Part shown: positions 1-5,732 of the stretch, piece by piece
How the letters are laid out: every line of letters begins with the position of its first letter
Position numbering within the stretch: the first letter of the stretch is position 1
NCBI GenBank assembly: GCA_946479015.1
Contig: CAMLEQ010000215.1
Coordinates: 1-6,797, forward strand
Direction: 5' to 3'
Length of the DNA: 6,797 nucleotides
From: an uncultured Gemmatimonadota bacterium
Lineage (GTDB): Bacteria > Gemmatimonadota > Gemmatimonadetes > Gemmatimonadales > Gemmatimonadaceae
Translations under genes and position numbers: made by a program
Notes under the pieces: generated by a model
What the model was told of the DNA's origin: nothing
Database searches by the model: none
What the model saw: only the letters and a program-made list of their open reading frames with translations

Positions 1-172
1 GGCTCGCAGCGTGTAAGCGCGACGCCGCCAGAGCCACACCCCCGCGGCACGCCAGGCCACGGAGCCCACCACGGCCGGCGCGCCAGTCCACGGAGCCCTG
101 CCACGCCCACGCCCACGCCTGCGCCCCGCGCCCCGCCCGTAGGAGGAGCCCGGGGGAACGCGGGCCAGGGCT
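1..172. other. Non-coding stretch downstream of purK
   Basis: No convincing coding frame or RNA gene is visible. The segment is very C-rich on the plus strand. It holds an imperfect 18-base direct repeat (50-67 and 81-98, one difference, unit CGCCAGKCCACGGAGCCC) and a short run of CACGCC units near 103-120. On the minus strand, just past the purK stop, a GAGCCC/GGGCTC inverted repeat could form a weak hairpin, but no T-tract follows it, so I do not call a terminator. Confidence 0.5.
50..98. repeat. Imperfect 18-base direct repeat pair
   Basis: Copies at 50-67 and 81-98 read CGCCAGKCCACGGAGCCC and differ at one base (G in the first, T in the second). Their starts are 31 bases apart. A third partial match (CGCCAGAGCCAC) lies near 25-36. 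The role is unknown. In such GC-rich DNA this may simply be a decaying local duplication. Confidence 0.45.
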
Positions 173-1315
173 CTAGTCCGGCTCCAGTGCCGCGCGCGCG
201 CGCCGGGCGAGAGCGACGGCGGCGTCGGGCGTGGCGCCGACCGCGCCCAGGTGGCCCATCTTGCGGCCGGGGCGCGGCGTCTTGCCGTAGAGGTGGATGC
301 GCACGCCCGGCATCGCGAGCGCGGCGTCCCACGCGGGGGGCGTGCCGCGCAGCCAGAGATCGCCGAAGAGATTCGCGATCGCCGCCGGCCGCACCACATC
401 GGGGGCGCCGAGCGGGAGATCGCACACCGAGCGCACCGCCTGCTCGAACTGGCTCGTGAGCACGGTGAGCTCGGTGTGATGGAAGCTGTTGTGCGGGCGT
501 GGCGCCAGCTCGTTCACCACCACGCTTCCGTCGCCGAGCAGGAACATCTCGGTCACCAGCAGTCCGACCACATCCAGCGACTCGGCGATGCCGCGCGCGA
601 TCGTCGTCGCGTCCCGCTCCACTGCCGCCGGCACGTGGGCGGGGATCACCGACCAATCGAGCACGCCGTGCTCGTGGTGGTTGCGCGCCGGGGGGTAGAC
701 CACCATCTCGCCGCCGGGGCGGCGGGCGACGAGCACGGAGATCTCCGCCTCGAGCTCGAGCGCGCGCTCCACCACGCACGCGCCTCCCCCGAGCGCCGCC
801 CACGCCGCGCGCGCCTCCCGCTCATCGGCGGCGCCGAGGCGCACCTGTCCGCGGCCGTCGTATCCGCCGGTGCACGACTTCACGAAGGCGCCCGCGCCGG
901 CGCGCGGGGCGGCGGCGGCCAGTTGCTCCTCGTCGTGCGCCATCCAGTACGGCGCCACGGGAAAGCCGTGTGACGACAGCCAGTCCTTCTGCCGTCCCCG
1001 GTCCTGCACCACGTGCAGCACGTGCGAGCCCGGGCGCACCGGCGCGTGCGCGGCGGCGGCATCGAGCGCGCGCACCGCCACCTTCTCGATCTCCACCGTC
1101 ACCACGTCGCTCGCGCGCGCCAGCTCGGCCGCCGCGTCCGCGTCGTCGAAGCGCGCGGCGATCACGCGGTCCGCCACCGCGCTCGCGGCGCAGCGGGGAT
1201 CGGGGTCGAGCACGATCACGTGGTACCCCAGCGTCCGTGCCGCCAGCGTCACCATCCGGCCGAGCTGCCCGCCGCCCAGGATGCCGATCGTTCCTCCGGG
1301 CATCACCGCGGTCAT
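173..1315 (-). CDS. purK: PurK, 5-(carboxyamino)imidazole ribonucleotide synthase
   Basis: Cytosolic ATP-grasp enzyme of purine biosynthesis that uses ATP and bicarbonate to carboxylate AIR to N5-CAIR, the substrate of PurE. The 380 residues match the usual family length. Visible motifs are the N-terminal nucleotide-binding-fold loop GGGQLGRM (14-21), QDRGRQKDW (104-112), the ATP-grasp glycine loop [12 protein letters not shown] (146-157), the [10 protein letters not shown] metal/ATP segment (268-277), SQFEQAVR (288-295), and the PurK C-terminal signature [15 protein letters not shown] (341-355). The start is ATG at 1315, with GGAG 8 bases upstream; Met5 is a weaker alternative. The ATG overlaps the purE TGA (ATGA at 1312-1315), so the two are probably co-transcribed and translationally coupled. 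One oddity is PHNSFHHT, where many PurK proteins have PHNSGH(W/Y)T. Confidence 0.97.
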   Translation of the reverse strand: MTAVMPGGTIGILGGGQLGRMVTLAARTLGYHVIVLDPDPRCAASAVADRVIAARFDDADAAAELARASDVVTVEIEKVAVRALDAAAAHAPVRPGSHVLHVVQDRGRQKDWLSSHGFPVAPYWMAHDEEQLAAAAPRAGAGAFVKSCTGGYDGRGQVRLGAADEREARAAWAALGGGACVVERALELEAEISVLVARRPGGEMVVYPPARNHHEHGVLDWSVIPAHVPAAVERDATTIARGIAESLDVVGLLVTEMFLLGDGSVVVNELAPRPHNSFHHTELTVLTSQFEQAVRSVCDLPLGAPDVVRPAAIANLFGDLWLRGTPPAWDAALAMPGVRIHLYGKTPRPGRKMGHLGAVGATPDAAVALARRARAALEPD

Positions 1316-1830
1316 TGCACGCGCTCCTGCTCGAGCACCTCGCGCGTGCGCGCCGCTCGCCAGGCACGCAGCCGCTCGCGCACCTCCGGCCGCGTGTGCG
1401 ACACGATCGATGCCGCGAGCAGCGCCGCGTTCGCGGCGCCCGGCTTGCCGATGGCGAGCGTGCCCACCGGGACGCCCTTCGGCATCTGCACGATCGAGAG
1501 CAGCGCATCGAGCCCGTTCAGCAGCGTGGCGGGTACCGGCACGCCGAGCACCGGCAGCACCGTGTGCGCGGCCACCATTCCCGGCAGGTGGGCCGCGCCG
1601 CCCGCACCGGCGATGATCACCATCAGCCCGCGCGCCTCCGCCCCCTTCGCGTACTCGGCCATCCAGTCCGGCGTGCGATGCGCGGACACGATGCGCACCT
1701 CGTGCGGCACGTTCAACTCGTTGAGCAGCTCGGCCGCGGGCGCGAGATGCTCGAGATCGGAGCGGCTGCCCATGATGATCCCCACCAGCGGCGCCTGGTC
1801 CGTGCCGTCGGTCGTACGCTCCGCGGTCAT
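1312..1830 (-). CDS. purE: PurE class I, N5-CAIR mutase
   Basis: Converts N5-CAIR, the PurK product, to CAIR in purine biosynthesis. From ATG 1830 the protein has 172 residues, close to the family norm. Visible motifs are GSRSD (21-25) in the substrate-binding loop, SAHRTP (49-54) with the conserved catalytic histidine H51, [11 protein letters not shown] (75-85), the LPVLGVPV strand (92-99), and the [14 protein letters not shown] to GAANAALL block (115-138). Together with PurK this marks a class I mutase rather than the class II AIR carboxylase. Start choice: ATG 1830 has AGGAG at 1842-1846, 11 bases upstream, which is slightly long. An in-frame GTG at 1878 would add 16 unconserved residues and has no SD at a proper distance. 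The ATG also overlaps the stop of a possible upstream ORF. The gene's own stop overlaps the purK start. Confidence 0.96.
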   Translation of the reverse strand: MTAERTTDGTDQAPLVGIIMGSRSDLEHLAPAAELLNELNVPHEVRIVSAHRTPDWMAEYAKGAEARGLMVIIAGAGGAAHLPGMVAAHTVLPVLGVPVPATLLNGLDALLSIVQMPKGVPVGTLAIGKPGAANAALLAASIVSHTRPEVRERLRAWRAARTREVLEQERVQ

Positions 1831-1886
1831 CTGCTCGAGATCTCCTGGGAACGGCGATGCATGGGGCGCATCGACCACCTCGTCAT
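1827..1886 (-). CDS. Possible 19-codon leader ORF coupled to purE
   Basis: An ATG at 1886 is preceded by GGAGGAG (1896-1902) with a 9-base spacer, a better ribosome site than purE's own. The 19 codons run to a TGA at 1827-1829 that overlaps the purE ATG as ATGA, the same overlap used between purE and purK. The peptide (begins MTRWSMRPM) is Arg/Met/Ser-rich and matches nothing I know. Its job, if real, would be to deliver ribosomes to the purE start. It could equally be chance: the same frame is open far upstream, with codon use unlike a gene. What is seen is the SD, the ATG and the overlap; translation is inferred. Confidence 0.4.
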   Translation of the reverse strand: MTRWSMRPMHRRSQEISSR

Positions 1887-1916
1887 CGTGCGGGACTCCT
1901 CCACTGATCGGTCCTC

Positions 1917-1922
1917 ATTAAG
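1917..1922 (-). promoter_or_regulatory. Possible -10 box for purEK
   Basis: CTTAAT on the minus strand matches TATAAT at 4 of 6 positions and sits in the only AT-rich patch of the intergenic region. Transcription would begin near 1907-1911, a few bases before the GGAGGAG site at 1896-1902. No convincing -35 lies 16-18 bases upstream, so this is a weak call. Confidence 0.25.
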
Positions 1923-1949
1923 GGAAACTTTGAAACTACGCACACACCC

Positions 1950-1961
1950 TCGACACGTCGA
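1950..1961. promoter_or_regulatory. Short palindrome, possible operator
   Basis: TCGAC-AC-GTCGA is a perfect 5+5 inverted repeat with a 2-base centre. It lies about 28 bases upstream of the candidate purE -10, in the divergent promoter region. A site of this size could bind a dimeric regulator, but short palindromes are common in GC-rich DNA and no regulator is encoded nearby. Confidence 0.2.
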
Positions 1962-2179
1962 TGCCCGCGCGGCACAACACGATGCGAAAACAGGTGACCC
2001 GCGCGTCCGCTCGCTCGTCCATCCGGTGGCAGTCAGGATCCGAAGTCTCTCGCTTCGGCACGATCGCCAGGGGCACGACGCCCGCGCGACAAGGGCACAC
2101 CCGTCGAAAGGCGGGGCCGCAAAGCTGACGGGGCTACAGCGCTCTTCCGAGCGCCATGCCGGCCGAGCCGCCGACCGGA

Positions 2180-2197
2180 ACTCCATTCGTCTGGAGT
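2180..2197 (+). promoter_or_regulatory. Hairpin covering the lipoprotein ribosome site
   Basis: ACTCCA (2180-2185), loop TTCGTC, TGGAGT (2192-2197) form a perfect 6-bp stem. The 3' arm contains GGAG (2193-2196), the SD placed 8 bases before the ATG at 2205. Folding would hide the ribosome site. The stem is short, so any effect is probably modest. Confidence 0.4.
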
Positions 2198-2204
2198 CGT
2201 CGAC

Positions 2205-4163
2205 ATGCACACCCCCCGATCCGTTCGCACGGCCGGTCGCGCCGTGCTCGCGCTGTTCATCATCGGCTGCATCGAGAACGGCGCCCCGACCGATCTCCCT
2301 CCTTCCCCACCCACCAACGTCTCACCGGTGAAGTGGGTGATGATCACCCCCGCGAGCGCCACCCTGGCGCCGGGCAGTTCCGTTCCCCTCAACCTGTCGC
2401 TCGAGGACGACGCCGGGCGCGAGCTGTCCGGTGTCGCCGTCACGTGGCGCTCCACCGATACCACCGTCGCCACGGTCTCCGACAGCGGCGTCGTGAGCAC
2501 GAAGCGCACCGGATCGGCGAACATCGTGGCGACTTCCGGGACGCAGAGCGCGTACGCGGTGATCAAGGTGAGCACCGCGCCGCCGCCGACGCTGTTCGTA
2601 TCCGTCTCGCCGGGGCGCGACTCGCTCACCGTGCGCGGCACGGACCAGCTCTTCGCCACCGTGCGTGACGAGCATGGCGCGCTCGTCCCCGATGTCCCGC
2701 TCGCCTGGTCGACCAGCAATGGGAAGGTCGCCTCCGTGAGCACGTCCGGCGTCGTCACCGGCATCGCGGCCGGGATGGCGAACGTGACCGTGAAGGCCGG
2801 CAGCAACACGGCCACCGCCCAGATCACGGTGTCCGACGCGCCCCCGCCTCCTCCGCCACCGCCGCCCCCGCCGCCGCCACCGCCGCCCCCCACTTCCACG
2901 GCGTCGCTGTTCGCGAGCTACAGCACCACCTCGCCGCACTGGCCGCACATCCGCACGATGATGACCGACTTCTACTACGGGTGGACGTCGTCCGAGCGCG
3001 ATTGGGCGGTGAAGCACTACGACTGGGCGATGTCCGGCAGCGAGACGGCATGGAAGAGCGGCAACCCCGGCGTGACGCACCTGACGTACACGCTCGAGTG
3101 GACGACGCTGATTCCCGGGCAGCAGTCCGAGGATCTCGAGGGCGTGTACTACACGGACATGAAGTCGTGGTACGCGCAGCACACGCAGTACCGCCTCGAG
3201 AACGCGTTCATGCACGTCCGCGGCGCGGCGGTGCTCGATTCCGCGTCGCGCCTCGTGATCTCGATCTGGAACTCCAAGCGGTGGGTGATCAATCCCGCCG
3301 ATGCCGGAGCGCGCGCGTACACCGTCGACCGCTACCGCCGCCTCGCCGCCGGGGAGGATGGCGTGTTCATCGACGAGGCGGCCTCGGGGGACATTCTCAG
3401 CCGCATCGCCAACGCCGCCGAGTTCCCGACGGCGGACGACTACAAGCCGTCGCACACGTCGCTCATCGCGGCCATCAAGCAGGCGCTCGGCACCAAGGTG
3501 GTGATGCTCAACCTCGGCGAGTACTGCACCGACTTCGATCGCGCCGATGCGCTCGCCGCCCGGAGCGTCCACCTGGAGAAGGAGAACAACCCGCTGTTCT
3601 CCGAGTTGAACCGCCGGTGGCAGTGGATGGAGGACCTGATGGCGAACGGGGTGACGGTGAACCTCGTGAACGTGTACTCCACCAAGGACGCCAACCGCAT
3701 CGCGTCGAGCTTCCCGCAGGGGAACTACGGCTCGAGCGCGCAGCGGATGAAGATGCTGGAGCTGGCGAGCTACTACATGGTGGTGGGGCACACCCCGGAT
3801 CTCCTCGTGCTGACGCTCGAGAACACGTGGGACACGCCCTACTCCACGCTGTGGCTGCGGGCGCAGGAGGCCGACATCGGCCACCCCACCGCGTCGCGCA
3901 CGATCCTCGGGCGCGGGACGGATCCGGTGGGGCAGTCGTACACCATCTACAGCCGCGACTTCGACCGGGCGCTCGTGGTGATGCGCACGCAGCAGGGGTG
4001 GGGGACGCAGTCGTACCTCGACGCCACCGCGGTGACGGTACCGCTCCCCCCCGGCGAGCAGTGGCTGCCGCTCCACGCGGATGGGACGGTGGGCGATCCG
4101 GTGACCAGCATCCACCTGCGCAACGCGGAGGCGATGATCCTGATCAAGGGGAGCCGGCTGTAG
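2205..4163 (+). CDS. Lipoprotein with two Big_2 domains, poly-Pro linker and putative GHL15-like glycoside hydrolase domain
   Basis: 652 residues, probably anchored in the outer membrane. The N-terminus has an Arg-containing n-region, a short hydrophobic stretch (13-21) and a lipobox IIGC with Cys22; the +2 residue is Ile, so no Asp inner-membrane retention signal. Two bacterial Ig-like group 2 domains follow (about 43-123 and 130-211), each ending in the typical VATVS..GVV(S/T) and A.(I/V)TV pattern. Residues 213-229 are 17 consecutive prolines. The remainder (about 230-652) resembles a TIM-barrel putative glycoside hydrolase of the GHL15 type: an aromatic FYYGW region, KSGNPGV followed by an LTYTLEW strand, NPADAGAR, then DGVFIDEAAS with D390/E391, and HLEKENN (456-462), ending in a beta-rich tail. 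Candidate catalytic acids are D390, E391, E458 and E460. The family assignment is from pattern memory and the substrate is unknown. Start: ATG with GGAG 8 bases upstream. It stands alone, divergent from purE and convergent with the next gene. Confidence 0.85.
   Translation: MHTPRSVRTAGRAVLALFIIGCIENGAPTDLPPSPPTNVSPVKWVMITPASATLAPGSSVPLNLSLEDDAGRELSGVAVTWRSTDTTVATVSDSGVVSTKRTGSANIVATSGTQSAYAVIKVSTAPPPTLFVSVSPGRDSLTVRGTDQLFATVRDEHGALVPDVPLAWSTSNGKVASVSTSGVVTGIAAGMANVTVKAGSNTATAQITVSDAPPPPPPPPPPPPPPPPPTSTASLFASYSTTSPHWPHIRTMMTDFYYGWTSSERDWAVKHYDWAMSGSETAWKSGNPGVTHLTYTLEWTTLIPGQQSEDLEGVYYTDMKSWYAQHTQYRLENAFMHVRGAAVLDSASRLVISIWNSKRWVINPADAGARAYTVDRYRRLAAGEDGVFIDEAASGDILSRIANAAEFPTADDYKPSHTSLIAAIKQALGTKVVMLNLGEYCTDFDRADALAARSVHLEKENNPLFSELNRRWQWMEDLMANGVTVNLVNVYSTKDANRIASSFPQGNYGSSAQRMKMLELASYYMVVGHTPDLLVLTLENTWDTPYSTLWLRAQEADIGHPTASRTILGRGTDPVGQSYTIYSRDFDRALVVMRTQQGWGTQSYLDATAVTVPLPPGEQWLPLHADGTVGDPVTSIHLRNAEAMILIKGSRL
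2841..2891 (+). repeat. Proline-codon tract (17 Pro)
   Basis: Seventeen uninterrupted CCN codons (a mix of CCC, CCG, CCT and CCA) encode a rigid linker between the Ig-like domains and the catalytic-type domain. It is a low-complexity C-rich tract on the coding strand and likely variable in length between strains. Consecutive prolines stall ribosomes unless EF-P acts, so translation should depend on EF-P. Confidence 0.9.
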
Positions 4164-4170
4164 CCGCGCG

Positions 4171-5322
4171 CTACTGCGAGCTCCGCCGCAGCCAGCCGCG
4201 CCAGGCCTTGGCGCCGCGCGCTCCACCGGGGAGGTCCTCCCCGGTGAGGTCACGGAGGTAGGCCAGCGCGAGGCGCGCCACATCGGCGTCCTCATCGTCC
4301 AATCGGTCGATGAGGGCGCCGATCGCGCGTCGGCGGTCGTCGCGCACCGCCGACGCGAGCGCCTCGTATCCACGGGCGCCCTCCGGTGGCCCGTCGCGCC
4401 ACGGACCGATGCGGGATCCGAGCAGCATGCCGAGCACGTTGACGGCGTGCTGGCGCCACCACCAGCGATGGTCGTGGAGCGCGTCGTAGAGCGCATCCAC
4501 CTTCGGGAAGGCGTTCGTGGCGTAGTCGCCGGGGATGTCCCAGTAGGCGATCGCGTCGCGCCGCTCGGCGTCGTGCGGCGCCACCGATTCCATGGACGCC
4601 GAGTGGGTGAGCGTGTCGTACGTGAGGTAGTAGTAGTCCCACGCCGTGCAGGCCGGCGTGCACGCGCCGGCGCCGCGGGCGAACACGAAATGCAGCCGTC
4701 GCCCCTTGGGCACGAGCGCGATCCAGCTGCCATCGTCGGCTCGGGCGGCGCGCTCGGCGCGCCCCACGGCCGGGAGTCGCTCGTACTCGCGCGCCGCCGC
4801 GGCCACGTCCACCGGGCGCGCGAAGCGCAGCTCCAGCGCGGTCACCCCGGTGCTCGACAGCACGATCGTGTCGGCGCCGAGCGCGCGATTCAGGCTGTCG
4901 ATGCCGGCGATCCCCACGCTGTCGATCGTGTCTCGCCAGACGAGCGAGTCCATGCCCGCGGGGGGGATCGCGCCTGAGCGCTGTACGTAGAGGCGTGGCG
5001 CGCTGTCGGGCGGGTAGAGCACCAGCGTGGTCGCGTCGGGCTGCGGGCGGACGTCCGCCACCACGGGAAAGCGCTCGCGGATGGCGCGGAGGGCGCTGGT
5101 GACGAGCGCCACGCGGCCGGTGTCGAGGAGCGGGAGCGAGTCCTGCCCCTGAAGGATTGCCACCGCCTGCCGCTCCAACTGCGGGCCGCCGTCGCTGTCG
5201 GCGGGATTCTGAGCGGCGAGGGGAGCGGCCGCGAGTGCGCCGAGCGCGATGGACGCGACGAGCGCGGCGGCACCAGCGAGCGCGCGACTGGTGAGCGCCG
5301 GGGGAGAGAGAGCGCGCAGCAT
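4171..5322 (-). CDS. Exported protein of unknown function with HEAT-like C-terminus
   Basis: 383 residues. Residues 1-37 form a Sec-type signal peptide (hydrophobic 15-33, ending APLAAQ with cleavage expected near 37/38), so the protein is probably periplasmic or surface-located. The middle (about 45-270) is not recognised; it includes a Cys pair C221-T-P-A-C225 beside an aromatic WDYYY run, which could form a disulfide. The last 100 residues look helical: a WWWRQHAVNVLG segment (287-298), then RAIGALIDRLDDEDADVARLALAYL-type helices (332-356) and a terminal LTGEDL...AWRGWL pattern, common at the ends of HEAT-repeat (PBS-lyase-like) arrays. It resembles a scaffold more than an enzyme. No SD is evident before ATG 5322. 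TAAACT at 5329-5334, six bases upstream, could be a -10 box giving a leaderless mRNA. Its 3' end is 7 bases from the convergent lipoprotein gene. Confidence 0.8.
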   Translation of the reverse strand: MLRALSPPALTSRALAGAAALVASIALGALAAAPLAAQNPADSDGGPQLERQAVAILQGQDSLPLLDTGRVALVTSALRAIRERFPVVADVRPQPDATTLVLYPPDSAPRLYVQRSGAIPPAGMDSLVWRDTIDSVGIAGIDSLNRALGADTIVLSSTGVTALELRFARPVDVAAAAREYERLPAVGRAERAARADDGSWIALVPKGRRLHFVFARGAGACTPACTAWDYYYLTYDTLTHSASMESVAPHDAERRDAIAYWDIPGDYATNAFPKVDALYDALHDHRWWWRQHAVNVLGMLLGSRIGPWRDGPPEGARGYEALASAVRDDRRRAIGALIDRLDDEDADVARLALAYLRDLTGEDLPGGARGAKAWRGWLRRSSQ

Positions 5323-5328
5323 GCCCGT

Positions 5329-5334
5329 AGTTTA
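5329..5334 (-). promoter_or_regulatory. Possible -10 box for the exported-protein gene (leaderless)
   Basis: TAAACT fits a TANNNT-type -10 and lies 6 bases before the ATG at 5322, so transcription would start at or next to the start codon. No SD is present, which agrees with a leaderless message. It sits downstream of the terminator at 5369-5418, so this gene could have its own promoter. No clear -35 is seen. Confidence 0.35.
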
Positions 5335-5368
5335 ATCCCCGGCGCCGCGCGCGTGAGCGCGCCGGGCG

Positions 5369-5418
5369 AAAAAAGGCGAGGGGGCCGGTGTGCGCCCTGA
5401 CGCACATCGGCCCCCTCG
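5369..5418 (-). terminator. Intrinsic terminator, minus strand
   Basis: Arms at 5377-5394 and 5401-5418 pair over 18 positions with a 6-base loop. There is one mismatch on the minus-strand RNA (A opposite C at 5388/5407), which would be a G-U wobble on the plus strand. On the minus strand the stem is followed by GCC or CC and then six T (plus-strand A at 5369-5374). No T-tract follows on the plus side, so it acts on minus-strand transcription. It lies between the 14-codon ORF and the exported-protein gene. I see no upstream segment that could pair with its 5' arm as an antiterminator. Confidence 0.85.
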
Positions 5419-5466
5419 AACATGACCGAACGGCGCGGAGTCGTCGGTCAGCCTGGCAATCGAGCC

Positions 5467-5511
5467 TTACCGGCTCACGGCGATCCGCGCCGTACTAGGG
5501 TCAGTAGACAA
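5467..5511 (-). CDS. Possible 14-residue peptide ORF with perfect SD
   Basis: TTG at 5509-5511 is preceded, after a 7-base spacer, by AGGAGG, which is part of AGGAGGTGATCC (5513-5524), fully complementary to the standard 3' end of 16S rRNA. The frame runs 14 codons (reads LSTDPSTARIAVSR, first residue incorporated as Met) to TAA at 5467-5469. No repeated amino acid suggests classic attenuation. The next feature is the terminator about 50 bases on, so the message would encode only this peptide. The SD is seen directly; translation and the TTG start are inferred. The other frames after the SD have no standard start or stop early. Confidence 0.45.
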   Translation of the reverse strand: MSTDPSTARIAVSR

Positions 5512-5512
5512 T

Positions 5513-5524
5513 GGATCACCTCCT
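5513..5524 (-). promoter_or_regulatory. Twelve-base perfect Shine-Dalgarno sequence
   Basis: AGGAGGTGATCC on the minus strand is the exact complement of the conserved GGATCACCTCCT near the 3' end of bacterial 16S rRNA. None of the other genes in this window has an SD match anywhere near this long. It sits 7 bases (counting from AGGAGG) ahead of a TTG. Part of it (5513-5520) can pair with 5479-5486. Confidence 0.75.
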
Positions 5525-5558
5525 CGATGCAGGGTGAAACTGTAGGGTTGACGTGTTC

Positions 5559-5588
5559 AAGATACCCAGGTGCACCGCGGGTGTTCCA
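5559..5588 (-). promoter_or_regulatory. Candidate promoter for the short structured RNA
   Basis: On the minus strand, TGGAAC (5583-5588) and TATCTT (5559-5564) are separated by 18 bases. The GGAAC...GTATC spacing (17 bases) also fits ECF-sigma-type promoters. It would start transcription about 28 bases before the SD. This is a pattern match only, and a sigma-70-type reading is poor at the -35. Confidence 0.3.
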
Positions 5589-5642
5589 GGGGGTGTGGTG
5601 AATTCTCGCCCGCGATCTCGCCGACGGCGATCGGAACGTTAG

Positions 5643-5732
5643 ATGTCGATAATCTTCGGCGCGTCGGCTGACGCCGACAGTGCGCATCGCGTCGCGCGCC
5701 GTGAGCCGACCGGACCGCCGCGCTCGCGCTGA
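5643..5732 (+). CDS. Possible 29-codon upstream ORF
   Basis: ATG at 5643 with a weak GGAA 6 bases upstream opens a frame (begins MSIIFGASADADS) ending at TGA 5730-5732. It is in the same reading frame as the membrane protein gene, separated by exactly the 30-base hairpin. The peptide is not recognised. If translated, a terminating ribosome would sit over the hairpin's 5' arm. A GATAAT at 5648-5653 could instead be a promoter -10, in which case this ORF would not be transcribed from it. Confidence 0.3.
   Translation: MSIIFGASADADSAHRVARREPTGPPRSR

Larger units (their letters stand above)
1887..2204. other. Divergent intergenic region between purE and the lipoprotein gene
   Basis: Must carry promoters for both directions. 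The only AT-rich island lies at about 1916-1936; on the minus strand it contains CTTAAT (1917-1922), a possible -10 for purE that would start transcription just ahead of the GGAGGAG site, but no good -35 is visible. A short perfect palindrome TCGAC-AC-GTCGA (1950-1961) could be an operator. A 6-bp hairpin GCGCTC-TTCC-GAGCGC lies around 2138-2153 with no T-tract. No RNA gene or riboswitch is recognisable. Confidence 0.5.
5369..5553 (-). ncRNA. Candidate short structured RNA or leader (about 180 nt)
   Basis: Bounded by a candidate promoter and a strong terminator. Inside are a perfect SD with a 14-codon ORF and helices that cannot all coexist. Helix A pairs the SD segment (5513-5520) with 5479-5486 (8 bp, one U-G). 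Helix B pairs 5484-5493 with 5430-5439 (10 bp perfect) and encloses a small hairpin GAGCC-GGUAA-GGCUC (5462-5476) whose loop holds the ORF stop. Helix C pairs 5444-5450 with 5423-5429 (7 bp). A and B share 5484-5486; B's distal arm lies in C's loop. This may be a mini-mRNA, a small RNA, or a leader of the downstream gene. The 5' end is inferred and no known RNA family is recognised. Confidence 0.45.

Noticed and set aside
145..172. Terminator after purK
   Set aside because: A GAGCCC/GGGCTC inverted repeat exists but has a long loop and no T-tract on the minus strand.
2138..2153. GCGCTC-TTCC-GAGCGC hairpin as a terminator
   Set aside because: No T-tract on either side and no gene ends nearby; it may be a chance hairpin.
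1827..2210. 127-codon minus-strand frame ending at purE
   Set aside because: Rich in Cys, Arg and Ser with codons such as TGT, AGA and CGA unlike the neighbours; only its last 19 codons have an SD.
499..2331. 610-codon plus-strand open frame
   Set aside because: Antisense to purE and purK, which are certain, and made of Arg/Pro/Ala low-complexity sequence.
2322..4733. 803-codon open frame on the minus strand
   Set aside because: It runs antisense through the lipoprotein gene and into the next gene out of frame, and is Arg/His-rich with no motif. It is a shadow of GC-rich coding DNA.
5513..5524. Plus-strand GGATCACCTCCT as the 3' end of a 16S rRNA gene
   Set aside because: The bases upstream do not match the conserved 16S 3' helix and there is no rRNA around it; the complement works as an SD on the minus strand.
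5548..5566. Plus-strand TTGACG...GATACC as a promoter
   Set aside because: The two boxes are only about 7 bases apart and no -10 lies at 16-18 bases.
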